Shown: positions 45,222 through 56,640, numbered from the stretch's first letter. The stretch is DNA of 64,000 nucleotides from Moniliella sp. 'wahieum' (GCA_003971905.1 RSEE01000005.1:1-64000); one strand, 5' to 3'. Translations and numbers: made by a program. Notes: a model not told the origin generated them from the sequence alone.

Positions 45222-47590
45222 TCAATGGGCCCTCAGCCAATCGCGTGCCCGCGTGCCCCAGTCCCAGTGCACCACATAAGGCTGGCTGGCTTCCTTGCCC
45301 AGTCCATCGCGTCCGTCGCTGTCCTGAGGTGTGACCTTCCGGAGGATGGTGGTCAGCCGTGTCTCCTGCATCGATCATCCCACACCGGGAATCCGGGGGT
45401 TAACCACAGTTGCGCTGTCAATTGGAAAGAGAGTATACGTACTTGCGGTGGATCTTCTACTAATATTAAGTTCAATAAGGAGGCGCTAAAAGCGGTGAAT
45501 GCGACGGTGGCACTGGCCGATGTGAGCAGGCTGGCGGAGGTTGAAATTGAGAACGGCAGTGCACGGTGCTCAAGAGCTGGGTCCCCTCCGCACATGATCC
45601 TGGAAGGGAAAAGTTCGTGCCCAACACTATTTGTTCAGGCTCCGACGCGTCCACCATTATGGCAGGAAGGGGGAGGTCGGTCACGCGAATCTCGTCTGGC
45701 CCCGACGCATGCTTCCAATCCAACAAAACCATTCGCATCGATCCAACAAAATCTTGGGCTTCAGACACAGGCCTGGGCCAAATGGAGGATCTGCCGAACG
45801 ATTGGTACTGGCCAATCACGCCGCAGTGGCTTTGTGTCTGGGTCACTTCCACGTGCCAGTCGGGAACCAAAAAGACAGGGAAAAGAGCTCGGCCATCGTC
45901 GATAGCAAGATCGCATTTGGGGCGGATGACAGTCTGCCGTCCCAAATTGGTCAACAGGCGCATTTCGGAGAGCTGTGGTGGCTCGATAGTAATGAACACC
46001 ATCCACGGATCAGGGCTCAGGCAGTGCGGGCTAATATGGCGCGGTAGTGTTTGACCAGCACTAGATGCACCAAGTCCGTCGTGCTCTCGTGGAACATAAA
46101 GACCCAGGTATCCGATGAGGGCCAGACAGTAAACCCCCACAGAGGTTCATGTGTTACGTCCAAATCTGGCAATGTAGGCGCGGTCTTCAGTAGGAACGGG
46201 TGACCTTGAGGGGTGGCCGGGCCTTGGAGCGTAAAATAGGACCGGGACATCTTCACTCCAGCTTGGGCCGACATGAGCTGGGTAAATTGAAGATGCATGT
46301 GCCAGTCGTACGTTCGATAACGATCCACGTACGTTTGGTCCAAAAATAAGCCCACTTCTGATCGATCCTAAGGTGTTGGGTACCAAATGCATTCCCCAAC
46401 GATAGATCATATCGGCGCGTCTCAGGAGTGCCACTTCATCCCTCCTCTCTTGGGTAAGGAGATTGTAGGTGGTGAGTTCACCCTGGTCGTCGTCATTCGG
46501 TGAGTAGCCTCTGATGAGATTCACCCCGATTGCCCACAGGTCAGGTACAATTGTGCGCACGATGATTCTCATGTTAGGAGGGTTCACACACAAGGTAAAC
46601 AAGTAAGGGTATTGAACGACAGCTGCATCAATTTCCCTGAAGTACAGCACGTCATCGGCTTTGTCCCATTCTTGGCATTCATGGGATCGAAACTCTCCAG
46701 GGGGCATGCCTTTGCCCGATACGCTTCCACACGTTGCAGGACCCCACCGCTGCGCGATAACGCCGTGGCCGTGGGCATTTTGACGATCCACGAGAGCAAA
46801 AGCCAGCCTTCTTCCAGCACCATCCCTCCGTAAAATTGTTCTCCTGCCGGCATCCGGCAAGACCAGATGACGTTGGATGGTGGGCATTTAAACAAATCCG
46901 TCATGACGACCATGTTCCCCTGTCGCTGAATTCGGGGATCGCTAAACTCTTTAATGTTCCGGCGCTGGAGGTTCATAACCGTTGCCGAGGCAAACGTGGG
47001 TATGGGCGATGTGCACCCAACCAGGCCAAACGTCGCATCGCACTGGACACGAGAGGAAACCATAGTAAGATGCGGGTCTGGAGATGGATCGGCGTTTGTT
47101 TGCTGAGGGCGTCGTCCCCAAAATAATGGATCCCTAGTCTTCTGCTGGGGAGGGGGGGGTTTGCTTGGTGAGCAGAGAGGTCCCGGTCATGGTCCACCCA
47201 AACTCTTCCTCCAGTATCTCACAAGCAACGAGCAGTCCCTGCCACGTGCGTGGTGTGACCTCAAACCCGGCACACTGGGCGGCCTCGGGGAGAGTGGTGG
47301 CCATGGATGGCAGATGGAGAAGAAGTAAAGCAACATGGTGCCACAGCGTTTCGTCTTGCAAACTAGCATGGAGGCCTGGAATGAGGACAGAGAGTTAGCG
47401 GATCCGACATGGGCCTGTGGATACTATACAGATGCCGTTTCCTAGCATAGGACGATACTTGGGGTTGCACATGCAGGAGGGAAGTGTGAGTACCTTGGCA
47501 AGTCCACGACAGGTGGATGAGTTCACGAGGTGCAAGGTGGCCGCTCGTGGCGATTTGCAGAAGGATTTCAACAGGAAAGCGGTCGAGCAT
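45222..47590 (-). CDS. F-box protein paralogue 2
   Basis: Starts MLDRFPVEILLQIATSGHLA at 47590, differing from paralogue 1 by a few residues over the F-box (PRELIHLSWTC). Exon 2 begins near 47370 with LQDETLWHHVALLLLHLPSM and WQGLLVACEILEEEFGWTMT. The body reads FYGGMVLEEGWLLLSWIVKM, YPYLFTLCVNPPNMRIIVRT, DLWAIGVNLIRGY, ELTTYNLLTQERRDEVALLR, CDLAIDDGRALFPVFLVPDW and IRVTDLPLPAIMVDASEPEQ. It closes with VHWDWGT..DWLRAH before TGA at 45222. It is more complete than paralogue 1. Frame breaks occur near 47000, 46890, 46150 and 45480. A TATATATA element lies about 100 bases upstream (near 47693). Presumed SCF substrate adaptor; target unknown. Confidence 0.75.
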
Positions 47591-48420
47591 CGAAGTTGAT
47601 GGTGGTATAACGAGAGGGTCCGAGGTGTGTTTGCAAGGATTGCAGGGGTTGGGGGGATTCTCCAAAGCATCGAGGACACTGCGACCGTCCTCATATATAT
47701 ACCGCGAGTGTGGCGCACACAACAGCTATTATATGCATTCCCAGGTTTCAACGCATATTCAGTTGTGGATTGTATAAGAGGGTCTGCATGTCTGTTGCGA
47801 TATATACTGAAGTCAGGTGTCCCTCATGTTGAGCCGTCAGGTGGCTCGTGCTTTGGCCAACGTCGCTTCAATTCCTCCTCAGGCCTAGGAGTTCCGTTGT
47901 TTTCTCTCTCTTGTTTTTCCTTGTTCCGCAGCTTAGCCCCTGGGGGCGACTCGCTGCTCGATGATCCGCTGAAGGCGTTGCTGGTTGGCTTAGCGCACCG
48001 CCACCACCAGTGCGATTGCGATTGCATCATCATCGAGGGCCATCGGGACTCCAGGTCTCATCACCGGCATCACCTCAACCTGTAATTAGGGGGTAGGAGG
48101 AACCCACCACCGCCACAGCTCGAGGTTCCCCCTTCGCTCCGCCCCCTTTGTGAATGAGGCGATCGGGTTATTTTCGAATATAAAGCACCACATTTCGCAG
48201 CCCTCTCATTGATGAAGCACAGATGCCAACTCTATCCCCGGTAATACAGTGTACTACGATATATTAGTGTGAGAATTGAAGATGCTTTCAAAGCTACGGT
48301 TATCCATCGCAGCCGGACATGGAAGGGGCCCCAAACGCCACAATTATCCGTACCCATATTGCGCCCATCTTGCCGAACCTCGTAATTGATGGTCCGTCTG
48401 CGCACCGTTTTCGCAGCGGT

Positions 48421-48639
48421 TTAGTGCTCTTGAAAAAGGAATATACACGTTCCGTATAACCTGTGATAGCCCTTCTGGTTGATATACCTGCGCCGATCGA
48501 TCAGGGACCTGACCAACGGGACTTGAGGAATATTAAGGACCCGTACGGCAAGTTGGTGCCCACAATACCTAACCAAAACAGGGAGAAGGGCTCGGCCATG
48601 GTCAATCGCACAGTTTGGCCTCTCCGGCATATGGATCAT
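48421..48639 (-). pseudogene. Degenerate F-box paralogue fragment (central region)
   Basis: The minus-strand reading contains CAIDHGRALLPVLV followed by sequence matching the CDLAIDDGRALFPVFLVPDW region of the nearby paralogues, and GYHRLYGTCIFLFQEH matching their GQYQSF and WVFMFHEST parts in scrambled frames. No F-box or C-terminus is nearby. It is a remnant of a further copy. Confidence 0.55.
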
Positions 48640-50956
48640 CTATAGGCATACAGAAGTAGACCGGGGGGGGACAGAAAGCAAAGAGGGCGCGTCAGTTAGG
48701 GGCAGAAGAGGCTCAGTGGAGTCGACAACATTCAGGACAGGGCCCCCTGGCTCTCCCGCTCTTCGATCACTAGATCACTTCCAAAAATCGGATGTAGCGC
48801 GAGTGGATACGAATTATTAGCATGATAGAAATGTGAGCGTTGAACGTCTGCAACGTACGTGTTTGACCCTTCAAGCTCCATTGATATTCTTCAGTCATAT
48901 TCTTCCTGTCCTCTATTAACATCTTTTTTTGCCTCCTCCTTGGTGGCATATGTAATAGTACCCGCGCGTCTCTCTTCGCATAAGTAGGTGATGAGCACAC
49001 ATGTGAGCAGGTTTGAGAAGGATGAGCGCATGTTAGCTCGCCGATTAGTCCCTTTATGGCAAAAAGCTTTTTCGTTATGGTCTCTCCGACGATCTGCTTT
49101 TTGACGGTACCACTTTCACGACGGCAGCCAGGAGACCTATGTGTGGAGAATACATATGCATAGCTTAGTTCCCACACGGACCCCTGTGGATCCCAGTCGA
49201 TAAGTGTGGGTCGACCAAACGACCGTTATTTCGACGCGCACCCGCAAAAACCTGTCTTGCCGGCGGCCCACACATGCGGCGCATCAGATCCATCAGACAT
49301 CCGATCTCCGATCTCAGAAGAGAGGCCCACGCAGCCGCCATCATATCAGGCATTGAATATTGATGTGTGACGCGTGACTGGCTGACTGACAAGACCGCTG
49401 TGTAAGCACCAAATAGACTGGGGCCTACTGGGGCACTGCGCGGCCCGCCGACCAGCCGAAACATCCGGCGCCACGTGCTGTGTCACATGCCACATCACAT
49501 GTCACATGGACACGTCAAACGCCACGCGTCACGCGTCGCCGTTCGCACCTGCGATACATCAGCCTCAGAAGAGGAGAGACCACGCCAGGCCCCCCTGTCG
49601 GGTGAACCAATCTTACGGGGGGGGATCATATATCAGGAAGCTGGGAGAGGGCACGTTCATTACTCTTGTGCTAGCTACTGCTGCGCCAGGGGTGCATATG
49701 CTTCAACCATTTTGGCATATGCAAAATGCATGGCATACATATACTTCCTGAATGTGGCATCACCTCCATCGTCTGCACCACACGCGGATGGTTATCACGT
49801 GGAGAAGAGCACGTGTGTGCAGACTGCGAAAACAGGAGGACAGCCATGCAAGTCATGGATACTGCATTTTATGGCAGACACGAGGTGTTCATCCCAGCAG
49901 CTAAGACACTCCTGGATAACAGCATATTACCCCGGGAGACATCTCGCAGCACAGCGCATTCCACATCCCACCCTCCTCCTCTTTCTCTCTTCCTTTTTTG
50001 TTTTGTGGGTTCATGGAAGCATCACCATGTTCCGTTCACATTCTCCTCCTTGCCGAACTGAACATGCTAATAGACGCCCCACAGATGCCGCACTTCCCTA
50101 GTTAGTATAGTGGCTTTTCGATGTCCACATACGCATCAAAAATACCCGGCTATGTGGCTTTCTGTATACACACACACATCAATTCTTTCGTACAGGGTTG
50201 TCGATAACATGTAACAAAAGTCATGCTTATCGCATTGCGCATCATCTAACGTCGTCTGTTGTTGATGCCTTTTTCACGCGTTGCCTTTCATATGCTAAGT
50301 TATCAGACCACACACCATTTCGTCTATCCGTTTCTTTGGTGGGGTGCGCCAGAATACGGCGTGTTATTCTCATATGCGTTCTCCATCGAAACCACAAATC
50401 GCACACTCCACACGCCAGTGTATAACCGGTGCATGCGGCCCGCCAATCAATATCAAGAGTGCCCAAACACTATAGTTAATCATAGAATACAATGCGTATT
50501 AGCTTAATTACCACAACCATGCCACCACGCTTGGGCATCTGTGGTATATCATTCAGTTAGAAACGCAAGGGACCGCATGCGGCGATGTATATGTGGTAAA
50601 AGTTGAGGGGCAGACAGCATGCCTTTGGAGTACATGTTACGGACACGATTGCTGCTACAGTACGCTTTGAGCAGAAATCAACCCTGAGCATCCACCGCAT
50701 GTATAGCGATCATATGATGTGGTTGTCGTTCACACACACCTTCTTCAAAATGAGCGCTAAGCCCTAAGCCTAAGCGCTGAACCAAAAAGCCACTGTTATT
50801 TCTATCTTGGACACAGCCCACGTTCCCCCCGTGCAGATGGTCCAAATCGATCTATTCAATGATACAAGCTTTATGAGGAGTAGGGGCTACGTACGAAAGA
50901 GCCTCGCACCACAATAATGAACACAAAAACGGACATCCACACCGCCGGAGCAAACG

Positions 50957-50962
50957 ATATAA
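50957..50962 (+). promoter_or_regulatory. TATA box of the lipase gene
   Basis: TATAAA within GATATAAAGTGC, about 95 bases upstream of the lipase ATG at 51057. Confidence 0.5.
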
Positions 50963-51056
50963 AGTGCACTCTCTTTTGTGGTGATGACCTTTCCATCTTC
51001 ATCAGTAGCACGCGGATTCTCTTCCTACTTTCATCAGCGCCATCCGCACCCCCAAT

Positions 51057-52398
51057 ATGCAGCTCACCATCTCTTCGCTCTTGGCTCTTGCCACCCTGGC
51101 GAGTGCGGCTCCCCTACAGCCGCGCGGCATGCCACACCAAGTCTCCCGCCCCGAGTCCTGGGTGGGCACGGATCACTTGACCGACGTGAGCGGCCAAGTG
51201 TCTACCACTACAGTCGCACGCAAGTCGACCGACCCTGGCGTGCCTGACCTCCCCTTCCCGGTTGCATGGTACACCCAAGCGGCTGCTTTGGCCCAAGGGT
51301 GCTACTGCACTGGTTCTTTTGAATGCCGGGACGAAAATCGGGGATGCAACCTTGCTTTCTCATGTTGGTGACGGAATGGACGAGCAGCAAAGTATGGTGT
51401 ACGTTTCTGATTCGCTTGGAATCGTCGTTGCCATCCAGGGCACCAACAGCAGTGCCCTCGAAAGCCTGTGGCACGATGTGGACTTTTTGTGGAAGGAGCC
51501 CGATGCCGTTTTGGGTACTCAGGGGGTCGCAGATGGCGCCCTGGTTGATGGAGGGTTCCAAAATGCGTTCCTTGATATTTGGGACTCGGTCCAGTCGATG
51601 GTTTCTCAAGCGCAACAACAGTACCCCGGGCGCAACTTGACGGTTGTCGGCCACTCCCTCGGCGCGTCCATTGCACAATTGGTGGCTGTTGCGTTTGGCA
51701 ACAAGGTCGATACGGTTATCACTTGTACGTTTTCTTTTTCATTATACTTTCCGCCTCTTGCTCTAGATTTCACTGAGAAGAGCGACAAGCAAGAAGAATC
51801 GAAGTCCCTCCATTGACCTGATACTGACCACTGCCTAATCCATATACACACACATCAGTCGGTCAGCCGCGGGTGGGGAACCAAGCCTGGGCCGATTACG
51901 TTGACTCTCTCTTTGGGCCCAGCAAGTTCAACCACGTTACCAACGGTCAGGATTGGGTCCCGCATGTGGTGCCCTATGCCTTTGGCGCGCGTCACCCCCA
52001 AGGGGAAGTATGGATCAACCCTGCCAACTCGACCAGCGTACGTTTATCAGCTTCCTTATCTCCCTCCCCCTACCGTTTCCCCTCATCACACATGCGCTCG
52101 CACCGTCATCCTGGACTGCGATGGGGGGAGAAATCGGATAGTCAAAAACAGGGGGGGGGGAGGAGTACAAACTCGCGTGTGGAAGAGCTCTTTTTCTGAC
52201 CGAAAACCCTTATGCACTCTTGCATTTTTGCTCCATTTGTTGCAGTGGATGTTCTACCCAGGCCAAGAAAACGTGAACGGTGCTGATTCTGTCGCATACG
52301 ACTTATCCTTGCAATGGGGAGACCATGAGGGGTACTATATGCACACCTGGATGGCTGCTAGGGGTGGCAATTGCCCCACCCAGTTGGGGGGGTACTAA
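51057..52398 (+). CDS. Secreted class 3 (fungal) lipase
   Basis: Starts MQLTISSLLALATLASAAPL at 51057, a clear signal peptide followed by QPRG, a possible processing site. The body shows GIVVAIQGTNSS, WDSVQSMVSQAQQQYPGRNL and the nucleophile elbow VVGHSLGASIAQL (near 51650). After an intron (51725-51858) it reads FGQPRVGNQAWADYVDSLFG and HVTNGQDWVPHVVP with the likely catalytic Asp. A second intron (52038-52245) precedes WMFYPGQEN and WGDHEGYYMHTWM with the likely catalytic His. It ends GNCPTQLGGY at 52398. These are the motifs of Rhizomucor/Thermomyces-type triacylglycerol lipases. One frame change near 51340 shifts the early cysteine region into the core frame. Confidence 0.9.
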
Positions 52399-52830
52399 TA
52401 TCGAGACTTTCCATATGTCTTGTATGAGGCACTGCTTCATTGGGCCAGGAAAATGTGCCCCTTCCACTCTCTGCCTGGGACTTGTCTCCTTTTGTCATAA
52501 AATACGGGGGCGATGCGATATCAGTACTACGTTCTTTTGTATATTTTGTTCTCAGGCCATCACAGTCTCTCTCTCCACATGCACTTCACAACAGTAGGAT
52601 AGTGTCTATGCATTGAAGTGTATAAAGCGGACGAGAAGAAAAGAAAAAAACGGTACACGGGGTACTAGTTGTGTTCGCGAACACGGACAAGCCACCAGGG
52701 GCCAACATCAGCGCCATCAGCATATAGCAAGGCATGGTGCCATGATGTGCATGATGGGATATATCACTGGGGCTTGCCCAAAAAGGAGGATAGAGTCGGA
52801 CAAAAGAGAGGAGAGGTGGATTTTAGAAAC

Positions 52831-52836
52831 AAAAAA
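52831..52836 (-). terminator. Pol III terminator of tRNA-Arg
   Basis: Six T residues on the minus strand immediately after the tRNA 3' end. Confidence 0.7.
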
Positions 52837-52924
52837 CGAATCCTGCCGGGGTCGAACCGACGACCATTACCATAACTCTCGGGCTTAACCGGAAAGTAAC
52901 ACTCTGCCACTGAGCTAAGGATCC
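52837..52924 (-). tRNA. tRNA-Arg(CCG) with a 16-nt intron
   Basis: Cloverleaf folded by hand on the minus strand. The acceptor is GGATCCT with AGGATTC plus discriminator G. The D arm is GCTC/GAGT. The anticodon stem TTACT/GGTAA encloses loop TTCCGG-T with anticodon CCG (52892-52890). A canonical-position intron lies after base 37 (52888-52873). The variable loop is TGGTC and the T arm is GTCGG-TTCGACC-CCGGC. A run of six T follows directly downstream, a Pol III terminator. Anticodon CCG reads CGG arginine codons. Confidence 0.85.
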
Positions 52925-53223
52925 TTATTGTTTTGGCTGGGCAAACCGAGTGCGGAGGAGCAGTACTGATGTGGTGCCTGCTCTACGTACTCGGCGTAAC
53001 CCCCTAGCACAGCCAAGCACAGCTAAGCACAGCCAAGCACAGCCCCTGAGCGCAGCCCCTGCATCATGACATGCATGATGCATGATGTGTATGACGTCAG
53101 ATAGCCGCCCCTGTGACATGTGACATGTGATGCCTGGTTAAATAAAACCCCCAATAGCTCAAGTTGGCTGCAGCGTTTCTGCGCTGCTTTGGTAGTGCCA
53201 CCATCTCCATCATCGCCTTTTGA

Positions 53224-54000
53224 ATGTCCTCATCGCCAACCTCACCGCCGTCCAAGTCCTCCGGGGACCTGCTTGAACCAGGCCCTCGCTATCCACTCGG
53301 TGCTATATTGGGCGGCTTCATCTTCGGTTGCTTCGAGCTGTTCACGGCCAAAGCCCTCTTATCGGGCTTGACACAGTTTCTTGATACTCCTCACACGCAG
53401 GGGCAAACGGTGATTGCGTACCTCGTGGCGGGCAGGGGGCTTATTTTCCTCTCTTTGGTACCCTGGGTTGGATGGGTCCGCGCCGCAGCCATGGACTTTG
53501 TTGCTTACGGTATCTTGGTGGTTGGGGCTGCGTTAATGTCCCACGGCCATGGCACAGCGGTCGCAGTGCTATGCTTTGGTGTTTTATCTTCTCCATGGCA
53601 GGTCTTTCTAGTACGTCAAATTTTCTCCCTTTCTCCTGCTCGACTCGTTAGCACTGTCCTTGCACGTCCTAGGACAAAGGTTGAGCACGGTCGAGCCAAT
53701 CATCCTCTGTAGCAGTGTTTCCCCCGGCTAACGACATTCCTTGCCAGGGCTGGAATGTGGCCTTGGACGCAGGACGGTGGGTGTGCGCAATGCTCAAATC
53801 GCTTTTGGGTGTGGGGCCAGGCCGTGGCGAGACTGCCGACTTCCCCTATTCTAAGACGTACCACCTATCTTGATCATGTCGCGCCCAAGCCATGGATACC
53901 TCTCCGCGCCGAAGTCAAGGTCGAGCACGTCTTTCCTCAGCCGTACGACCCCGGCTTCCTGGAAGTTTGCCTTTCTATTGTGTCTTACTGGTGCGTTTAA
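53224..54000 (+). CDS. Four-helix membrane protein of unknown function
   Basis: The ATG at 53224 gives a Ser/Pro-rich cytosolic start. Four hydrophobic segments follow: LGAILGGFIFGCFELFTAKA, VIAYLVAGRGLIFLSLVPWV, DFVAYGILVVGAALM and AVAVLCFGVLSSPWQVFL. An intron at 53611-53747 (GTACGT..CCAG, branch GGCTAACG) joins the last helix to GWNVALDAGRWVCAMLKSLL. One frame shift near 53870 reads on to FPQPYDPGFLEVCLSIVSYW with stop at 53998-54000; without it the protein stops at about 53873. The four-helix layout recalls MARVEL-type proteins, but I cannot assign the family. Confidence 0.6.
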
Positions 54001-54288
54001 CGTGATGTTAACGTAGGACGGAGAGCGCTCAGTTCCTTGTGCGTTTGGTTTTCAAAATGCTCGTCGAAATGTAACCCCTTTGCTCAGTCTGTTGCTTTCA
54101 TCTCATCACTTTGGGGATGTTGTGCAATCCGGCTCGCGACTAATGTGATGACTATACACGGTTTGGTGGCAGCGGCTAGTGCAGTCTCTGCCTCAGCTGC
54201 TGCAACAATATCACATCGTATAACTGTATAGATAGTTAGCTAGTAGTTAGAGAAGAAGATGGAGCGGGCAAGAAGGCGCAGGCCCAGT

Positions 54289-55320
54289 CTAGTAGCCAGT
54301 CTCGGTAGAAATCCGGCCGATCAAAGTGCCGTCACTTTGAATAGTAGCCTCGGTGTTCGCCTGGACGCGCTGCTGCAAAAGCAGCAGCACCATCTCCAAC
54401 GTGGTGGCGATGTGAGGTGTGATGAGAAGGGTGTAGTCTTCCTGGCTGCCGTACGCCCGGAGCGGACGTGGTTGTCCAGCAGTGGCTCGGGGTCCGTCAC
54501 GTCCAACCCTGCCCAGGAAATCTCGCCAGCCTCCAGAGCCAAGAGTAAAGCCTCCGCGTCCTCCAACGTACCAGGGCGAAGCTGACAACGATTGTGTGCT
54601 TGGGAAGCAAATTGAGGACATGGTTGTCAATAATCTTGTCTGTTTCCGCAGTTGCTGCGGCAACGATGAAAACATCGACCGTCTCGGGGAGATGCGTGTC
54701 CAGAGCGGTGTGATGAGTCGACGTGCATCTTTGGATGGCTAGCCAGAGACGGCGTTTGTCTTCGCACAACCGTAGTTTGTACCTCGAACGGTTCCAACAG
54801 CGCCAAAAGCGAAATTGTGACCCCTCCCTCGCCAACGAGAACCACCTGAGCACCAAAGAGGGAAGAGCCAGCCGGGACACTCCACCTTGTCTCCTTGGCG
54901 CGCCAAGGGAAGACGCGCAAGGCACAGCCAGCGCCAGCGCCAGCGCATGCTCCGCTACCAGTTGAGCAGATGCACCTTTGCCCGCTGGTAGAGCACCTTT
55001 GCCCGATGTCCATCAGAGCTTCTTTTTCCCCAAATCCGAGGTGATCAGGAGGCATACACATTGATCCCAGCCAAGGGGAGCTTGATCCAGTGGATCTGTG
55101 GGCTGTTCCGCAGAACGGACTGGAGGATGTTAATATGGGTGGGAAGGTAATCGACCCAGACAATGGTGGTCGTCTTTTGCTGTCAATCTGGTCCGACACA
55201 ACCAGACCGCCTTCTGAAACGTGGCGATCCGGTCGGCAAACTGGGGCTCTGGCGGGTAGACGACGAAGGTGCCGTTGGAGCTGGGACGGAGCTCTGATGA
55301 GTCGATAACTTCTCAATTAT
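54289..55320 (-). CDS. D-isomer specific 2-hydroxyacid dehydrogenase
   Basis: NAD(P)-dependent dehydrogenase of about 340 residues. N-terminal substrate-domain sequence VVYPPEPQFADRIATFQKA and LPSHINILQSVLRNSPQIHW lie around 55280-55090. The Rossmann segment is GAQVVLVGEGGVTISLLALL (a GxGG variant near 54845). Sequence then continues VDVFIVAAATAETDKIIDNH and VLNLLPKHTIVV. The C-terminal catalytic part reads EDAEALLLALEAGEISWAGL, DVTDPEPLLD and LLITPHIATT, with the Glu and His region expected of the family. Stop at 54289. No convincing ATG is seen near 55310, so the start is unresolved. Frame changes near 55230, 55000, 54800 and 54590. Substrate unknown (glyoxylate or hydroxypyruvate-type acids possible). 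Confidence 0.82.
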
Positions 55321-55778
55321 TTGGTCTCTCTGATCTTGGACGCAAGAAGCGCGCTAGTAAGCCCTCAGTTGAGCCTCCGCGGTGGATCTGGACGTCAGTT
55401 TCCTGATCTGAGCGTCTCTCGTTTTCGGCGGAAGATTCCCTCCTAAAGCTCGCAAGCCTTTTGCGTTTTTAGCTGAGGGCGGAGAACCTGTCCTGTACCT
55501 TGGACATTTTTGCAGAAGACCACAGAGAGCAGGCGGTTGATGGTGTTTTGCATTGTGTACATGAGCTAATAGGAAAATGAACCGGAAGGTTCCAGGCTCT
55601 CAGCATAGCTAATCCTTTAGTTCCATATGCGAGTACCCATCAAAATCCGCCAACAACCCTACTGCTCTTGCCTGCACGTGACGGGCGGGGAGGCTTGCTG
55701 CGCCAGCTGGCTAATAATCGGGCATATCACACCTAAATGACACCTAAGTCGCGTCGACGCGTCCCTCCACTCCCTTAA

Positions 55779-55973
55779 ATGCCCCCTACCCGTGCTCACT
55801 GGCGGTGCCCCCATTGCCGCACCAGTGACCACACTCGCGCCCAGTGTTCCTTCAATCCACGCCGAGAGTTGTGCCGCCACTGCCGTCGCCATGGCCACAA
55901 GGCTGCCGCCTGCGGTAGTTTCGGGTTTGGGCTATTTGATGGATCCAAGCCGAGGAGAAGCCTTTGGGCGTGA
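55779..55973 (+). CDS. Two-zinc-knuckle (CCHC) mini ORF
   Basis: A 64-residue ORF starting MPPTRAHWRCPHCRTSDHTR at an ATG. It holds two perfect C-x2-C-x4-H-x4-C knuckles: CPHCRTSDHTRAQC and CRHCRRHGHKAAAC. Such knuckles bind single-stranded nucleic acid in Gag proteins, LINE ORF proteins and CNBP/Gis2-type proteins. Its 3' half overlaps the tail of dispersed repeat R1 copy B on the opposite strand. It could be a degenerate transposon Gag end, part of a larger broken gene, or a genuine small protein. Confidence 0.5.
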   Translation: MPPTRAHWRCPHCRTSDHTRAQCSFNPRRELCRHCRRHGHKAAACGSFGFGLFDGSKPRRSLWA

Positions 55974-56370
55974 AGCCGAGGCGGCCGCACGCGCGGAAAG
56001 GCTGTGTATGCGCCGGCTTGGGGGTAGTAACATGTCTGAAGCCTCCGGAGCTTAGGGACGGGTAGATGCTGTGGAGGACAAAGACTGCCAGGGCTGAAGC
56101 TGGGCGGGGGCGGCTGTGGGCGTAGCTGTGAAAGGAACCCACACGATACACTGTGGTAGAGCGAATCGACGCCGCTGAAGGAAGGCTCGCGTGACTGGGC
56201 GGATGGAAAGCTGGAGGACGAGGTTGGATGATGAAGATGAGGCAGCTAAGTGGAGACGAGAGGTTGCCTGTATTACTCAATCAATTGGCTGCAAACGGTC
56301 AGGAGATGGACAAGAAAGGCGGGAAGGAACGAGAATGGAAGGTGGAATAAATGATTCCCACTGACCGAGG
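55890..56370 (-). repeat. Dispersed repeat R1, copy B (truncated)
   Basis: Read on the minus strand, blocks ACCTTCCATTCTCGT, CAGCCAATTGAT, AATACAGGCAACCTC, CGTCTCCACTTAG, CTTCAGCGGCGTCGATT, CTTCAGACATGTTACTAC and CCAAGCCGG match copies A and C in order. The 5' third present in A and C is missing, and the broken end lies close to repeat R2 copy 2. Confidence 0.7.
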
Positions 56371-56464
56371 ATGCTGACTGTTGGTTGACCCCTTTTTGGT
56401 AACCTCCTTCTGTCTAAGCCCCATCGCACTGGGATAGATGTTGACAGAGCGAAGCAGACGAAGC

Positions 56465-56640
56465 TGCTATAGAGTGCGACTTGGGAGCACTCGCGATCCT
56501 ATGGATCACCTGCAAAGCAGCCTTCAGACAAGGCGTGAAGGCAAAGCTCAAGCAACATCTGAATTGAAGGGAAGGAGACAGGAGGGAGAGAAGGGAGATG
56601 AAGCGAGCAGGGCGCGCGCGCCCTGCAAGCGGAACTCTTC
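56465..56640 (+). repeat. Dispersed repeat R2, copy 2
   Basis: Partner of 2998-3175: GAGTGCGACTTGGGAGCACT, CTGCAAAGCAGCCTTCAGA, AAGGCGTGAAGGCAAA and GAAGGGAAGGAGACAGGAG occur in the same order, then the copies diverge. A GCGCGCGCGC run (near 56611-56620) is specific to this copy. Confidence 0.7.

Larger units (their letters stand above)
47600..51050. other. Gene-poor spacer
   Basis: Apart from an F-box fragment at about 48421-48639 no gene is supported. The region contains CACATG/CACGTG-rich strings at 49470-49520, a CA run near 50170 and an AAGCGCT-type motif near 50753-50780 resembling that at 4020-4042. Confidence 0.5.

Noticed and set aside
37513-48640. Interpretation of the F-box and ubiquitin-like genes as one functional operon-like system
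   Set aside because: Genes are separately promoted, on both strands, and the ubiquitin-like half is most simply a ribosomal protein chaperone; proximity alone is not evidence of a shared function.
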